DNA from: an uncultured Clostridia bacterium
GTDB lineage: Bacteria > Bacillota > Clostridia > Christensenellales > UBA1242
Assembly (NCBI GenBank): GCA_944384395.1
Contig: CALWTD010000025.1
Coordinates: 18,572-82,571 of the forward strand
Direction of reading: 5' to 3'
Length of the DNA: 64,000 nucleotides
The translations under genes were made by a program, and so were the position numbers. The notes under the pieces are model-generated. The model was not told where the DNA came from. It ran no database searches and worked only from the letters and a program-made list of their open reading frames with translations. Of the stretch, positions 17,608 through 31,200 are shown one piece after another (position 1 is the first letter of the stretch; every line of letters starts with the position of its first letter).

Positions 17608-19074
17608 TTACCAAATTTTTTCACGCATTTTATTTGAAATAATTATTGAGCTCACACAAAGTCCAATGAGTACAACAATTGATACAGAAATATAAATCCA
17701 TAATGTATTTTGACCAACTGTTTTTGCGTTTAATGTTATTGTTTTTGAAATTGCATTTCCTAATGTATTATCAGCATTTATTAGTCTAACTTGAATTATA
17801 TATTCACCCGATAGTGAAGGTTCAAATTTAATGTGAGAACCTAGTGCATACATACTGCCATTAACAAGCCATACAATTTCATCTTCGTCATAATAATTTT
17901 GTGTGTCGATTGTGCAGTCAAATGCTTGAACATTTGTTGAAAGATTTGAATATGTGTTTGTTACTATTGTAAATTCTTTTTCTTCGGTTACAACTTTTGG
18001 ATTTATTATAATTTCATATACATCGCTGACAACTACTATTCCGTCTACTGTTGTTGCTTGTGCAAAAATTTTATAAGTGCCTGTTGGATTTTGAAGGGGG
18101 TTAAATGTGTAACTTTTTTCAACAGTTTGTGTGTTTTGTTTTTTGTATATGTGGCTATTTGGAGACTTTAAAAACCAAGTAATTTGATAATCTTTTGTTA
18201 TTGGAACATCAGCTGTGAAGTTTATTGGTTGATTATGCTCATCGTATGTTTGAATGAGATTTCCGCTATGTTTTATATTTATTGAATATTCTTCATTTGT
18301 TGTTATTACAAGTTTTATTGTTGCCGAAATTTTTTGATTGTTTTCTATTTCAACAGATATATTTGTTTCCCCAATTTTTACCATGTCTTTTGTGATAGTT
18401 ATTGAAGATGTTTTATTGGTTTGTGTTTGAGAACCTATTGACCATATGTATTTGTAATTTATAGATTTGTCAATAAAATCTGCATATTCAAAAACGGCAT
18501 TTAATTCAATATCTGAAAAAGTTTCATAAAGTTGTGTAATGGTATTGTCATGAATGTCAGTGTTTTGAATTGTGACTTTTTCTGGTGTTGCGTAATTGGC
18601 ACAAACTGTAATTTTGCTACTTTGCGTTTGTAATGTGCATATTAGTTCAAGTGTGCAAGGTTTTAAAGGTGTTAGTGTTATATCCTTTCCATGCAATTCT
18701 AAATTATAATATTCATTGTTGTATACGTTGGCAGAAAAAGATATATTATCGGTTTCTAGTGTTGTTTTATTATTTATTGTCCATGTTATTTGTTCTATAA
18801 TTTCATTTGTTGCAACTGACGAGTCTGACAAAACAATATCAGTTTTAACCAAATAAGTCTTATATGGAGTTTGTAAATTTTTTTCAAAGTTTATTTGATA
18901 AATACCATTATTTTTTGACACTTCTAAATCATTGTCTATGTAATTTAGCGTGCTTGATATTGAAGTAACGCTTGGCTCTTGTGCTAAAACATTGGTTAAA
19001 CCATTGTTATTAAAACTTAGCACAGAAAAAATTATTAAGGCAAAAACAAATAAATAATAAATTTTCTTTTTCAT
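17608..19074 (-). CDS. Membrane-anchored surface protein with Ig-like domains
   Basis: 488 residues: a signal peptide (MKKKIYYLFVF, cleavage near LAQE), about 420 strand-rich extracellular residues, then a membrane helix (YISVSIVVLIGLCVSSIII) and a short basic tail. Repeated segments of about 90 residues with Trp-containing strands (ITWTIN, YKYIWSIG, YQITWFLK, EIVWLVNG) look like PKD/Ig-like domains. There is no LPXTG sorting signal. I moved the start to ATG 19074, because AAAGAGGT precedes it and the upstream codons in the open frame are unlike a signal peptide. It is divergent from the giant surface protein, sharing a 182-bp control region, and both use the same C-terminal membrane-anchor design, so a shared role at the cell surface is likely. 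Confidence 0.8.
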   Translation of the reverse strand: MKKKIYYLFVFALIIFSVLSFNNNGLTNVLAQEPSVTSISSTLNYIDNDLEVSKNNGIYQINFEKNLQTPYKTYLVKTDIVLSDSSVATNEIIEQITWTINNKTTLETDNISFSANVYNNEYYNLELHGKDITLTPLKPCTLELICTLQTQSSKITVCANYATPEKVTIQNTDIHDNTITQLYETFSDIELNAVFEYADFIDKSINYKYIWSIGSQTQTNKTSSITITKDMVKIGETNISVEIENNQKISATIKLVITTNEEYSINIKHSGNLIQTYDEHNQPINFTADVPITKDYQITWFLKSPNSHIYKKQNTQTVEKSYTFNPLQNPTGTYKIFAQATTVDGIVVVSDVYEIIINPKVVTEEKEFTIVTNTYSNLSTNVQAFDCTIDTQNYYDEDEIVWLVNGSMYALGSHIKFEPSLSGEYIIQVRLINADNTLGNAISKTITLNAKTVGQNTLWIYISVSIVVLIGLCVSSIIISNKMREKIW

Positions 19075-19256
19075 AAATACCTCTTTTTTATAATGTACCA
19101 CAAATTTAATAAAATTAAAAATAATTTTTATTTATTTGATTTTAAATATTTATATTTAATTTTTTATTTTAGTTTTAGTTTTCTAGACAATTTGATTGCC
19201 ATTTATTTGTATAATTTATATAATATAACTAAGAATAATAAGGACGGTGTGAGTAT
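19075..19256. promoter_or_regulatory. Divergent control region of the two surface-protein genes
   Basis: Plus strand: TTGCCA (19196-19201), 17 bp, TATAAT (19219-19224), then AAGGA 12 bases before the giant gene's ATG. Minus strand: a possible extended -10, TGG-TACATT, at 19092-19100, with a poor -35. The rest is A/T-rich with no clear operator. Confidence 0.55.
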
Positions 19257-22200
19257 ATGGAGTATAATAGGAAAAAATATTTATCTTTTTCAATGTTATT
19301 TTCATTTCTTTTTAGTCTTTTTGTTGTTTGTGGAGCTTTTTTTGTTAGTGCAAATGATTTATCTAATTTGAATTATGTGCAGGCAGAAGAAAGTTCGTTA
19401 TTAACTGAATCAAATGCTGATGCCAAAAATTGGGCAGATGTAAAAATAAATGATAATTCTAAACTTTCATTTTATGCTACAGGTCAAACATTGCAAATTT
19501 CAACTGCAAGTGGGCTAGCATCTTTTATGCAAAATCAAAATTCTAATAATCCAACTAAATATGAAACTGTTTACTTAACTAATGATATAGATTTGTCTGG
19601 AAAAATTTGGACACCCATCAATTCTTTTAGTGGGACATTTGATGGCAGAGGTTATACCATTAAAGGTTTGACAATTGATGATAGTGTTGAAACAAGTAAT
19701 AATTGCCACGGGTTGTTTGGAGAAACATCAGGTGCTACAATAAAAAATTTAACACTTGAAGGTGTTAGTATAGACCCTCCAAGTTCAAATACATATGCTG
19801 GTGCGTTGATTGGTAATGCCTCAAGTACAACAATTATAAATTGTGGAGCAACAGGAACTGTTAATGGTGGCAGTTATGTTGGTGGTTTAGTAGGTAAACA
19901 CTTTGGTGGACAAATAATAAGATGCTTTTCTTATGTTAATGTAACATCAAGAAAAGCGAGTTTAGTTTGGCTAGATAGACCATCAACTGGTGGCTCATTG
20001 ATAATAAGAAATGCTAAATATGGAACTTTTGCCGGTGGAATTGCTGGTTTCTTGGGTAATGATACAAGCATTGATTTAGTTTTTCATGTTGGTGATGTTA
20101 AAACAACTTTTAAAAGTATATCAAAGCCTACTGGAAATACTAAATACTACACACAATTAGGTGGTATTACTGGTTTTTGCGATACCGGTATATCCGGTAT
20201 ATTAAATCCATACATAATCAGGAATTTTTACTGTTCAAGTGATGTGTCTTATTCTTATGGTGTTATAGAAAATTTGGTAAATATAACGGCTTCTAATACT
20301 AATATAAGACAAAGTGATTCAATATATTGGATAACCGACACAAATGGTGTAATGCACGGAGTGGCAAAGCAAGAAGTATTGCGTGGTGTTGGGAATATAG
20401 TTTTAAATTACAAAAATATAAGATGTTTTTATAATGGCAGTGAAAATATTATCAAGCCTAATGAGAATGATATTTTTGAAGCATATGAGGAAACTAGTGA
20501 TAGGGAAAAAACATATCTTTATAACATTTTAACAAGAAGTGGAAATATAGATAATGAATTTAAAAGTGACAATAATTATACTTTTGAAAAAGTAATTTTT
20601 TCTCGTGCTATATCAGGCGAAAATGACGGATTGATTAGGAGCAATAGAGAATTTTTTGATAAAGTAGATGACACCTATTCATATAGATATAGTGAAAAAT
20701 CCTTATCTAATAAAGATAAAACAAATTCTTCTGTTTTAACATTTAATTTAAATAGTACGGGCGTTAATGATTTTTTGTTCAATATTGTTTCATCAAATTA
20801 TAATTTAAGTGTTCTTAAAACATTTCAAGGAGAATATACAATTACCACTTATGAAAGAGGTAAAAACATTAAAGTTAATTTTGATTTTCAAGAATATGCA
20901 AATGTTTTAAAAAAGAAAACACAAGAAGTAAAACAAGAAAATTTTTATAACATTAAATTAGTAGATGGTGCTGATGCGGATGAAGTTGAAGCTAGCGAGG
21001 ACAGTTATTATGTTCCATACGGTGAACCATATTTGATAACTTTTACATCTGATTATTTTAATAGAATAACTCAAATTTATAAGAGAGATATAAATTCTTC
21101 AAGTATTTTGTTTGATATAAAAAGTGACATACCACCTACAAAGAATTGTAGTTATCTTTCACAGAAAATTCTATCCGAAACAGATGAAACTTACTATATA
21201 AACAATTTGCAAGAAGTAACAATAAATATAAATACCAAAGAAAGTTTTGCAGATATTGCCAAAAATTATCCATGTTTTGTTTTAGATGGCTCAAAAGTAT
21301 TACAAAATAATGAAGTTCAAGTCTTTGTTATGGTTGATAAACCTTTAACTAATGGAATAGGTTATGAAACCAGTAGTGGCAATATTGTAAATATTTTAAG
21401 TAACAATGCCCTTAACATCAATAAATTTTATCCTGTTTGGAGTAAATTTATTGCAAATTCAATAACAGATAATGGAACCAACATATTTACAAATTCTTCT
21501 TATGCAGATAATTTAAATTTAGTTTATTCTTCTAATTGGGCAAAAAAGAACACTGAAACAACAACATGGTTGGTTAATTGGACAGGAGCAGAACAAGGAA
21601 CTAAAATAACAACAAACAATTCATCATATTTTAAAACTGCTTCAAAAAATTTGGTTAATTCAATAACAAGTGATGGGCAACAATCTATTACATTTGAATT
21701 AAAACCAGGTTATGTTTTAGATGGTTTAGAATTTTATTTAAGTTGTGATAATGGAGTAAATAAAATAACTGATATTAATTCTTATTTTGGCTGTTCATAT
21801 ACAAAATCAATTAACAATGAAAAACTTAAAGTTAAAAATGGATACACTATTTCGCAAAGCCAAAATAATCAATATTTGTACACAATAACATTTAATCATT
21901 TGATTGGTATTCAAAGTATAAATATTCTTGTTGCAGAAAAAATTTTTGATTTCACCTTGAATGCAAGTTTAGATTCAACAATTTCTGAATATGACAAAAA
22001 CCCAATATCTGTTAGTGTTGCAAAAATAGAAGGAAATGGTATAAACAATAAAGGATTAAGTTTAACTAATTTTGCCGAATTTAAAGCAAAATATAATAAG
22101 CAATTTACTATAACTGCTACTGCAAAATTAGGTTATTATTTAAACAATTTATCTGTTGACAATATTATTCTTTTAGATAAAAATGGCGATGAAATAAATT

Positions 22201-25200
22201 TTGGATCAAATGACAAATCTAACATAATTGAAATCATAAATGAAAAAATAGAAAATGGATACAAGTATTCTATAAAAATACATTCTCTAAATGATGTAAG
22301 TATAGAGGGATTTAAAATAACATTGCCAGTTGTTCAAAATACTGTTAATGTAACTTTATCTATTGATGGTGTTGGACTTGGTGTTTTTGAAGATTTTTTA
22401 ACAAATTTAATTATAAATTGTTATAAAAATGATACATTAGCAAATAGTGAACTTACAACAACTGCTGGTGGTACACAATACAATATTAAAATAAAAACTG
22501 ATGATGTTTTTGAATTTAGATTGCAACTAGCACAATCTCAACAAGATTTTGCTTCATTAAAAAAAGAAAATATTAAAATTGTTACACCAACAGATTTTTC
22601 AAACTTTACTATTGCTGGTGATGATGCAACATGGGGTGGAATAACACTTGATGGATTTGCTCTAAATAATAACACAAACGTTAATATTTCTTTTAAAATC
22701 ACACTCTTATCTTCAAACATAAAAATAACCGATAATTTAAACAATATAGAAACAACATATGATGAAAAGTTTACATATGGAACAGTTGTTTCTGTAACAA
22801 GCGAAAATAATAATATTGTAATAAATATTCAAGATAATAACCAAAATATTGTAAAAAAATATGTTTTGGAAAATATATTAAATGATAAATCTATTGAAAA
22901 TTTTGAACTTATTATTGATGGTGAAAAAACAACAATAAATAATCAAAGTGTACAAAGTTTTAGTAGACAATTATTAAAACAAACATTTAAAAATCACACT
23001 GATTCGCCTATTGAAATAATAATAAACCCAAATTATAGAGTTTCAAATATCCATACAAACATTGTTTATAAATATAGCGATAGCAATATTTTGCAACTGC
23101 AATCTGCTTCATCAAGTGAAATTCAAGTTCTTGTAAACGGTTCTTTGAGCAATACTGCATATGTTGGCAGTCCTATTAAATTAGCAAATACAACAAAAAA
23201 TGGTTACACATTTAAAGGTTGGATAATTATTTCTCGTGATAATGGTATTTTAAGTAGTATTGATTATTCAAATTATACTCCTTCTTTAAATACTTCTTTT
23301 ACAGTTGGTTATAATGCCGGCGAAATTGAGCCTAAAAGTGATATATTCTTTATTGCTGTTTATCAAGCAAACATATATAATGTTAAATTTGATTATTCAA
23401 ATTATTCTGATGAATATAACACATTTTCATTTACACCAAGTTTTGTTCCAACTTCTGCAAAACTTGAATATGGCACAAACAAATTTATTATTGATGGCAT
23501 AAACAAAATGCCACCAGTTTTAACAATTACACCAGCACTTTACAATTTTAGTGGTTGGCAATATAAAGATGACACAAGTTATGTTGTGGAATATTCTTCT
23601 TCAAGTTTTAGAATAAACGCATTCAATAGTAATGGCGTACCTAGTCAAGATGGTGCTGAAATTGTGTTTAAACCATACTTATCACCTGCAAAAGTAACTT
23701 ATACTCTTTATAATGATATATTAAGTCAAGTTGTTGCAACTGGTAGCGTAACATATAAAAGTAATGATTATTCAATTACTAATATTCCAACACAAACAGG
23801 ATTTAATTTTGCAGGATGGCAATATGATGATGTTGTTTATATGCCTTATAACAGTAGCACCGGTAAATTTGAAACTTATAAAAATTATACTTTAAACAAA
23901 GAAACTGTACAATTTATACCAAAGTGGACAGCAAGAGAAATAACGGTTACATTTGATGCTGGAGAAGGTACATTTAAAAATGGACAAAAAACTATTAAAG
24001 GCACAGTTTTGTATGGAACAAATATCTATACAAGTGATGTATTTAGTAATCTTCCAACTTGGGTTTGGAGCGATGAAGAAATCGTGTATGAATTCGAATA
24101 TTTTATATTAAAAGGTGACACAAATAATAAGGTTTATTCAACAAGTGATGTAAATAATTTTGTATACGCAAACACTTCACAAACAACTTTTGTTGCTTGT
24201 TATAGTGTAAAAAGCATAAAACCACAAATTGCAACAATTGATGGACAAACGGATTGGATTTATGATGGACAAAACCATTCAATAAATGTGAAAGATTTGC
24301 AAAGTTCGGTTTTAACTTTTTCTTATGTTTGGCAAAAACAAACTTCAAATGGACAATGGCAAGATATTATAAATTCTACAAGTAAAACAATAAATGTTAA
24401 AAATTTTGCAGATAGTGGTGTTTATCGTTGTGTTGTTACTGCAACTTCTAAATCATACAACAATACAACATCGTATTGTGTTGGACAAGTTACAAACACT
24501 TCAAATGAACTTAGAATTGGTGTAGACAAAAGAAAGCTAGAATTTATTGACGACGCTTCTATTCTTATTTCAAAAATATCAAAAGTTTTTGATAATACCA
24601 ATAAAGTTCCAGATAATTATTTGTATTTCACAAATCTTGTTAGTGGTGAAAACATTGAAATAGTTGCAACATATTCAAGTATACATGTTGGCAATGATAT
24701 AAAAATGCAATTTACATTAAAACCACTAAACGATAATACAATTATTGAAAATTATTATTACACAGAAATATTTGGTGAAATAACACCATATGTAATAAAT
24801 TTTGATGTTAATGGAACAATCTATCAAATTGGGGACACAAGTGATGAAATTTTAATAGCAGAAAAATATTATTCTGTTAATAGTTTAGATAAGTTGTTTT
24901 TACAAAACAATAATATGTCTGTAAATGTTACACTAAAAACTTCAAAAAATGAAGTTGGAACATATACACAAGAAAGCGAGCAATTTAAAATAAATGTTTT
25001 TGATTTTTCTGTTCAAACAAAAGACCAAGATTTTACAAATGATTTTAGTTATATTTTAAACGGGCAATTTATAATAAGTGGACAAGATGCAAACTCAATT
25101 TCTTTAAATATAATAGGTGTTTGTGAAGATAATTCAAGTATAAGTGTTGAAAATTTAATATCATTTGATGTTATAAGTCCATCATTTGAACAAATTCAGG

Positions 25201-28200
25201 ACAATGAAACATACAATGTTAAAATTATAGCAAATAAAGCTGGATTGCAAGGTCAATATTTAAGAGTACAAATTGACATAGCACAAAACTATTGGATAAA
25301 TAAGATAACAATAAATAATAATGAAGTGAGTGTTGATACATATGTTGTTAATAATGAACTAGCTTATTTAATCGACACAAGTGAAGCATCAATAACCATA
25401 AAAGTATATGTTACAACTTTAAGGAACATTACCTTTAATTATAATATAGAAGATGAAAACGAGCTTAGTGGAAATATTATTTATCAAACAAAATTTGCTA
25501 TGCAAAAAACTGTTGAATACAGTATTAAAAATTATGGTGCCGTTTTGCCAAATGCAGAAACAATGCAAAGATTGGGTTATAACTTTGAAGGTTGGACAAC
25601 TTCAAATGGGACAAAAATAACAAATAGCACTGTGTGGTTGTATCAAGATGCAACTCTTTATGCAAATTGGACACTTGCAGATTTAGAAATTTCTAAATAT
25701 TTAGACGGTGTAAGTTATCAAAGTGACAACTTAACAAAACAATACAACGCTAAAACAAATGAATTAAAATATGAAATAACAAACTTAAATTCTTATAGTT
25801 TAGGTTATGAATATTCATGGAAAAAAGGTTCAGTTTTACTGACAAACGACACAAACAAGATTACATTTAAAAATGTTGTGGATAGTGGAGTTTATACTTT
25901 AACAATTAGAGCAACATCAAACACAGATACGAGATTATATTTAGAAAAAACGTACACATTTACAGTTGAAATCACAAAGGTTGCTATTTTTCAAAATTAT
26001 TTAACCATTGATAAACAATACGATAAAACAAATCAAACCACAATAAATGATATAAATTTCCCATTTGGTGAAGTTGTAACAGTTGTTGGTCAATATAGTG
26101 GAGTGAATGCATATAGCAAAATTAATTTAAGCAAAGATGTTTGGACTTATACTGTTAAAGGAACAGATGCACAAACATCAAACTATAATTTAAATTTAAA
26201 TAACATTGACCCAAACAGCCAAATTTTACCAAAAGATGTATCTTTAACAATTTCTGGTGGCAATTTAACAAAAGTATATGATGGAAAAATTGCAGAATAT
26301 TCTGGAACTTATTTAAGTGAAAATATAAATTTTGACTATACAGTAAAAACAAATAGTGCAAATGTTGGAATTTATAATCAATCTAATGAAAATATCAGTA
26401 TAGAAATTAGAAGAGATTTAATTTCAAATTTTAATATAACAATAATAGGTTATTTTGAAATTACATTAAAAACAATAACTAATTTAGATTGGGAAGGTAA
26501 AACCAGTGTTACTTTTGATGGACAATTTCACAGTGTATTTCCAAAATTGGGAGAAATGGCTTCATATTTGGAAGTAACATCAATTACATACACTGGACTA
26601 TTTAATACAATCACATATGATTTAACTAATAATGATACTTTAAACTTAGGTGTTTTAAATGCAGACACCTATGTTGTAACTTGTGAATTCAAACAAAATG
26701 AAAATGTTTCAATTTCAAATATTCAAACAACTTTGACTATAAATAAAAAAGTTATTGATGTTAAATATCTTGAAAGTGATTATGTTTACGAAAAAGAATA
26801 TGATGGAACAAAATTAGTAAATTCAACTTTAAATTTTGACATAATTGATAAATTAACAAACAAATCAATTTTAACTGACGAATATTTATCTAAATATTTG
26901 CCAAATTTTGTTTACGAATTTGAAAAAACACTTGCATCACAAAATAATAGTGATTACAAAGATATTATTATTAAACTAAACACTCAAAACAAAAATAATA
27001 ACAATTACATTTTAAATAATGATGACTTTGCGATTGTTAGGGGAATTATAAACAAAAAAACAGTTTCAGTCAGCGTAAATTCAATAAAAATTTATGATGC
27101 AGATGAATTTGTTGTAAATTCTTCAAATGTGTCCATTGATTTAACATCAAGCGATACTTTGAGTGGGAATATAACATTTAACAATATAGTAAATGTTGGA
27201 ATTTATTATAATTTAAAAGATTATGATAAAACTATCAATTTAAAAATTTACAATATTCAAGACGCAACAGAATACAACATTGAACAAAATTATGTATTAG
27301 AATTTATAAATTCAAGTTCAAGTCAAGAGCAATTACATAACAAATTACAAATTACAAAAGCACAAATAAATGTTGTAATTGTTAATGAAAAAGAATATGT
27401 TTACACAGGTAAAGAAGTAAACATAGAATACACAATTCAAACTGCAGTAACGATGCCAACAAGCGAACTTAAATTTAGATATGAAACATTAAGTCAAGAA
27501 ACTGTTTTAGATAATGGTAAAGCAGTTCAAGTTGGTAATTATAAATTTGAATGTTATTTAGACGGAGTTGAAGACGACAACTTTGACATAGTTTTAAATA
27601 CAAGCGATACTATTTTTGATATTACAAAAAGACCACTTTTAATTAAATTTAGTGGTTCTAACGAAACAAAAACTTTTGAATATATTGTTGGACAAAATGC
27701 TTGTTATTCTAATGCAACTTATCCACAAGACAATATATTTGCAAATAATTATACTCTTGGTGAAGGAGATACTATTTCTTGGTCATTTACCACAACGGGC
27801 GACAATGCAAAAAGTTATTATATTTTTGATAGTTTGCAAGTGAACAAAAACATAATAATAACTAAAAATGGTATAGACTACACAAGAAATTATAGCATTA
27901 CATATAGTGATAAATCACAAATTGTTATTGAAAAGAAAACACTTTCGTTGGATGCAATTACTTTACTGGAAACAGAAACAACATATGACGGAACAATTAA
28001 AGAAATTGTTGCAAAAATAAACACAGGGTTTACTGTTGATGGTAAGGCATATATATTAACAATTTCGTCAAAAGAGCAAAGTTTAGACGGTAAATTTACA
28101 AATATGCAAAGAACTTTGCCATGGAGCGAAGATAGTGCAGTAAATATTGATTCTTTTGAAGATATAAAATATGCAGGTTTATATACTTTTAATATAAGTT

Positions 28201-31200
28201 TAGATAACTATAACATTGCAAATTCCAATAAATTGTTTGAATATTTAATAAATCAAAAAGTTTTGTCGGTTGAAGTAACAAACACTGATAAGGTATACGA
28301 CGGAACAAATACAGTAAACAAAAATAACATTGTTGTAAATGGTATTGTTTCAGGTGATGCTGTTGCAGTTAGTGGAACATATGAAGATAAAAATGTTGGA
28401 TCAAACAAAAAAATAACATTAAGCATTGTTGCTGATGGTTTTGCAGATAAATATTTATTAAGTTCTTATAAACTTCCAAACTTAAATTATTATGGAAGTA
28501 TAACTCAAAAAGCACTTCAATTTAATATAATTGATGAAGTTTACACAACATATTATACTGGACAATCAACGCAAATTGATATAATTTACTTTAATATAAC
28601 AGGACTTGTTTCGGGCGAACAAATAAGTGGAACTATAAATCTTCATAAAACAAATGTTGGAAACTATGTGTTAAATGAATTAGAAAGTGAATTTATTTCA
28701 TTCTCAATACAAATTGAAGATTTGTTTAATGAAGATAGCACATCAAACTATTCATATGATATTTCCAGCATTGTTAATAGTGAAGTCAACATTTTGCAAG
28801 CGCAAATAGTTGTTGGAATTAGTGATAATGATATAGTATATAATGGTGATGTTCAACTACCAAAATTCACTTATACTGTATATAAAGAAAACGGCGAAAT
28901 TGTAAGTAGTGAAATTTCTAGTGTAATAAAATCGCAATATTCTTTGATGCCACAAACCCAAACTTACATTGATAATCCAACAAATGCAGGAACATATAAA
29001 ATAAAACTTTATACTGTTAATAGTGGAACAACACCAAATTACATACTTGTAAATGAAAATGGAGAACTTGTTAATGAATATGTTGTAAGAGATACATTAT
29101 TTACAATAAATAGAAGGCAAATTTCTATAAGCATTGAAGAAACAATAAACTTCAATTACAATGGCAATAAAGCAACATATTATTTACAAAACAAAGACGT
29201 AATTGACCCATCTTCAACAAATAATAATGGTCTTGTTAAAGGACATAACATAAAAGGAACATTGTCAACAAATGATAGTGCTCTTGGATCATACATTGTT
29301 AATAATATTTTGGGCGAAGATGCTTATAATTCAACAAACCAAATTTATTTAACGTCATTTAATATTCCACCTTATGTAGATTTAAACAATGATAATTTAG
29401 TTATTTATGGACAAACAAACGAAGATTTATCCGGTAACTACCAATTTGTAAGTTTGACGGCACATATTGAAATAATCAATTTGTATGAAGAATTTGACAT
29501 AGGACCGATTTCATTATTTGAATATGATAAACAAGATAAACTTGCAAATGGTTTAATAAAAGTTAGATATATTCCAACTGACACAACTTATATATTTATA
29601 AAAGATGAAACAAATTCAGTATTTTCTAATTTGTTGTATTATGCTACTGATATTGGTCAACCAACCGATGAAGTTATAAATGCAGGCAAATATTCGTTTG
29701 CAATTACAATACAAAATAAAACTACAATAATTGAATTTAATGTCAATAAAAGAACTCTAAATTTAAGCGTTTTATCAAACAATAAAACATATGATGGAAA
29801 TTCAGACTTTTTAGGGGAAATAAGTGCAGACAATATAATTGACGGCGACCAAGTTGAATTTGTCAATGCAGTTTATGTTGATGAAACACTAAAACCAACA
29901 AGTGATATTGGTAAATATCAAGTACTTATTGAACTAAGTGGCAGTGATTGCTTTAATTATCAATTAAGTACTGATGTTATATATGGAGAAATAACAAAAA
30001 GACAAATAACTTTAAGTGTTAATAGTTCGGCAAACCTTGTTTACAATGGACTAAATCAACAAGTTGATAGTACTTTATTAGATATAACAGGGACATTGGC
30101 AAATGGACAAAATTTAAGTGGCTATATTGTATTAAAGTTTAAAGATGCAAAAACATATAATTTTGAAATGGGCAATCTTGATGTAAGCAGTTTAAAAGTT
30201 GTAAACAATTTAGACCAAGACACAACAAACAATTATGAAATATCTTTCAGTGGAGAAATTACAATCAATTCTCTTGCTGTTGACATAGTTGTTGACGAAA
30301 TAGATTTTACTTATAACGGAAATAGCCAAAGCATAACTAGTTATTTATTGCTTCAAAATGTTCCAAGCGAAATATACGAAGAAGCACAAAACTCAATTAT
30401 AATAAATTACAACACAAACAATATACCGATTGATGCTGGCGATTATGTTGCAACCATATCTTCAAGTTCGAATAATTTTGTATTTGTTGTAAAAGATTAT
30501 TTAAATAATCAAATAAATTTTTCTATTAAAAAGAAAGATTTATTGATTCAAATTGACAAACAAGTTACTTACAATCCAACAAGCGACCATAAACAAGAAT
30601 TAGTGGTGGAAGATTTTGTTGGAATAGTGGACGGGCAATCTGTAAACGGAACATTCAAAATGTATGAGTTAGGTTTAGATGTTGGCGTTTATAATGTTAG
30701 TGATAATCATGTTATTTTTGAAAATGTTGGCATTATTGTTAACGGCGTAAATATTATAAATACAAACTATAATTTAACAGGATATTTTGGAAGTGTTGAA
30801 ATTGTTGAATTTGATGTAACAGTGGTAAATTTAAAAACTGATAGTTTTGTTTACACAGGTTATGACATTTCATCACAAATTGAATTGCAATTTGTTGACG
30901 CAAACGGACAAGTTCAATCAATTACTTTAAGCGATAATACACTTGGCGAAATAAGTATCATTGAAGGCGAAGCTAAAAATATTGGAACATATAATGTTGC
31001 ATTTGAGATATATAATTGCAATGCAGAAATAAATAATTTAACATTTGCAATAACACCAAAAGAAATTAACAATATTAATTTTAGCAAAGATAAAAAATAT
31101 TCGGGTGATAGTTATGTATACAATCCAAGTGGACTTACCAATTTGACATCAGTGGACGCGTATTCAGGCGATAATATTGTAATTAAAGGTTATTATGTTG

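Noticed and set aside
27652-27843. Small out-of-frame ORFs inside the giant gene
   Set aside because: They are low-complexity shadows of a continuous 6294-codon frame, without ribosome sites.
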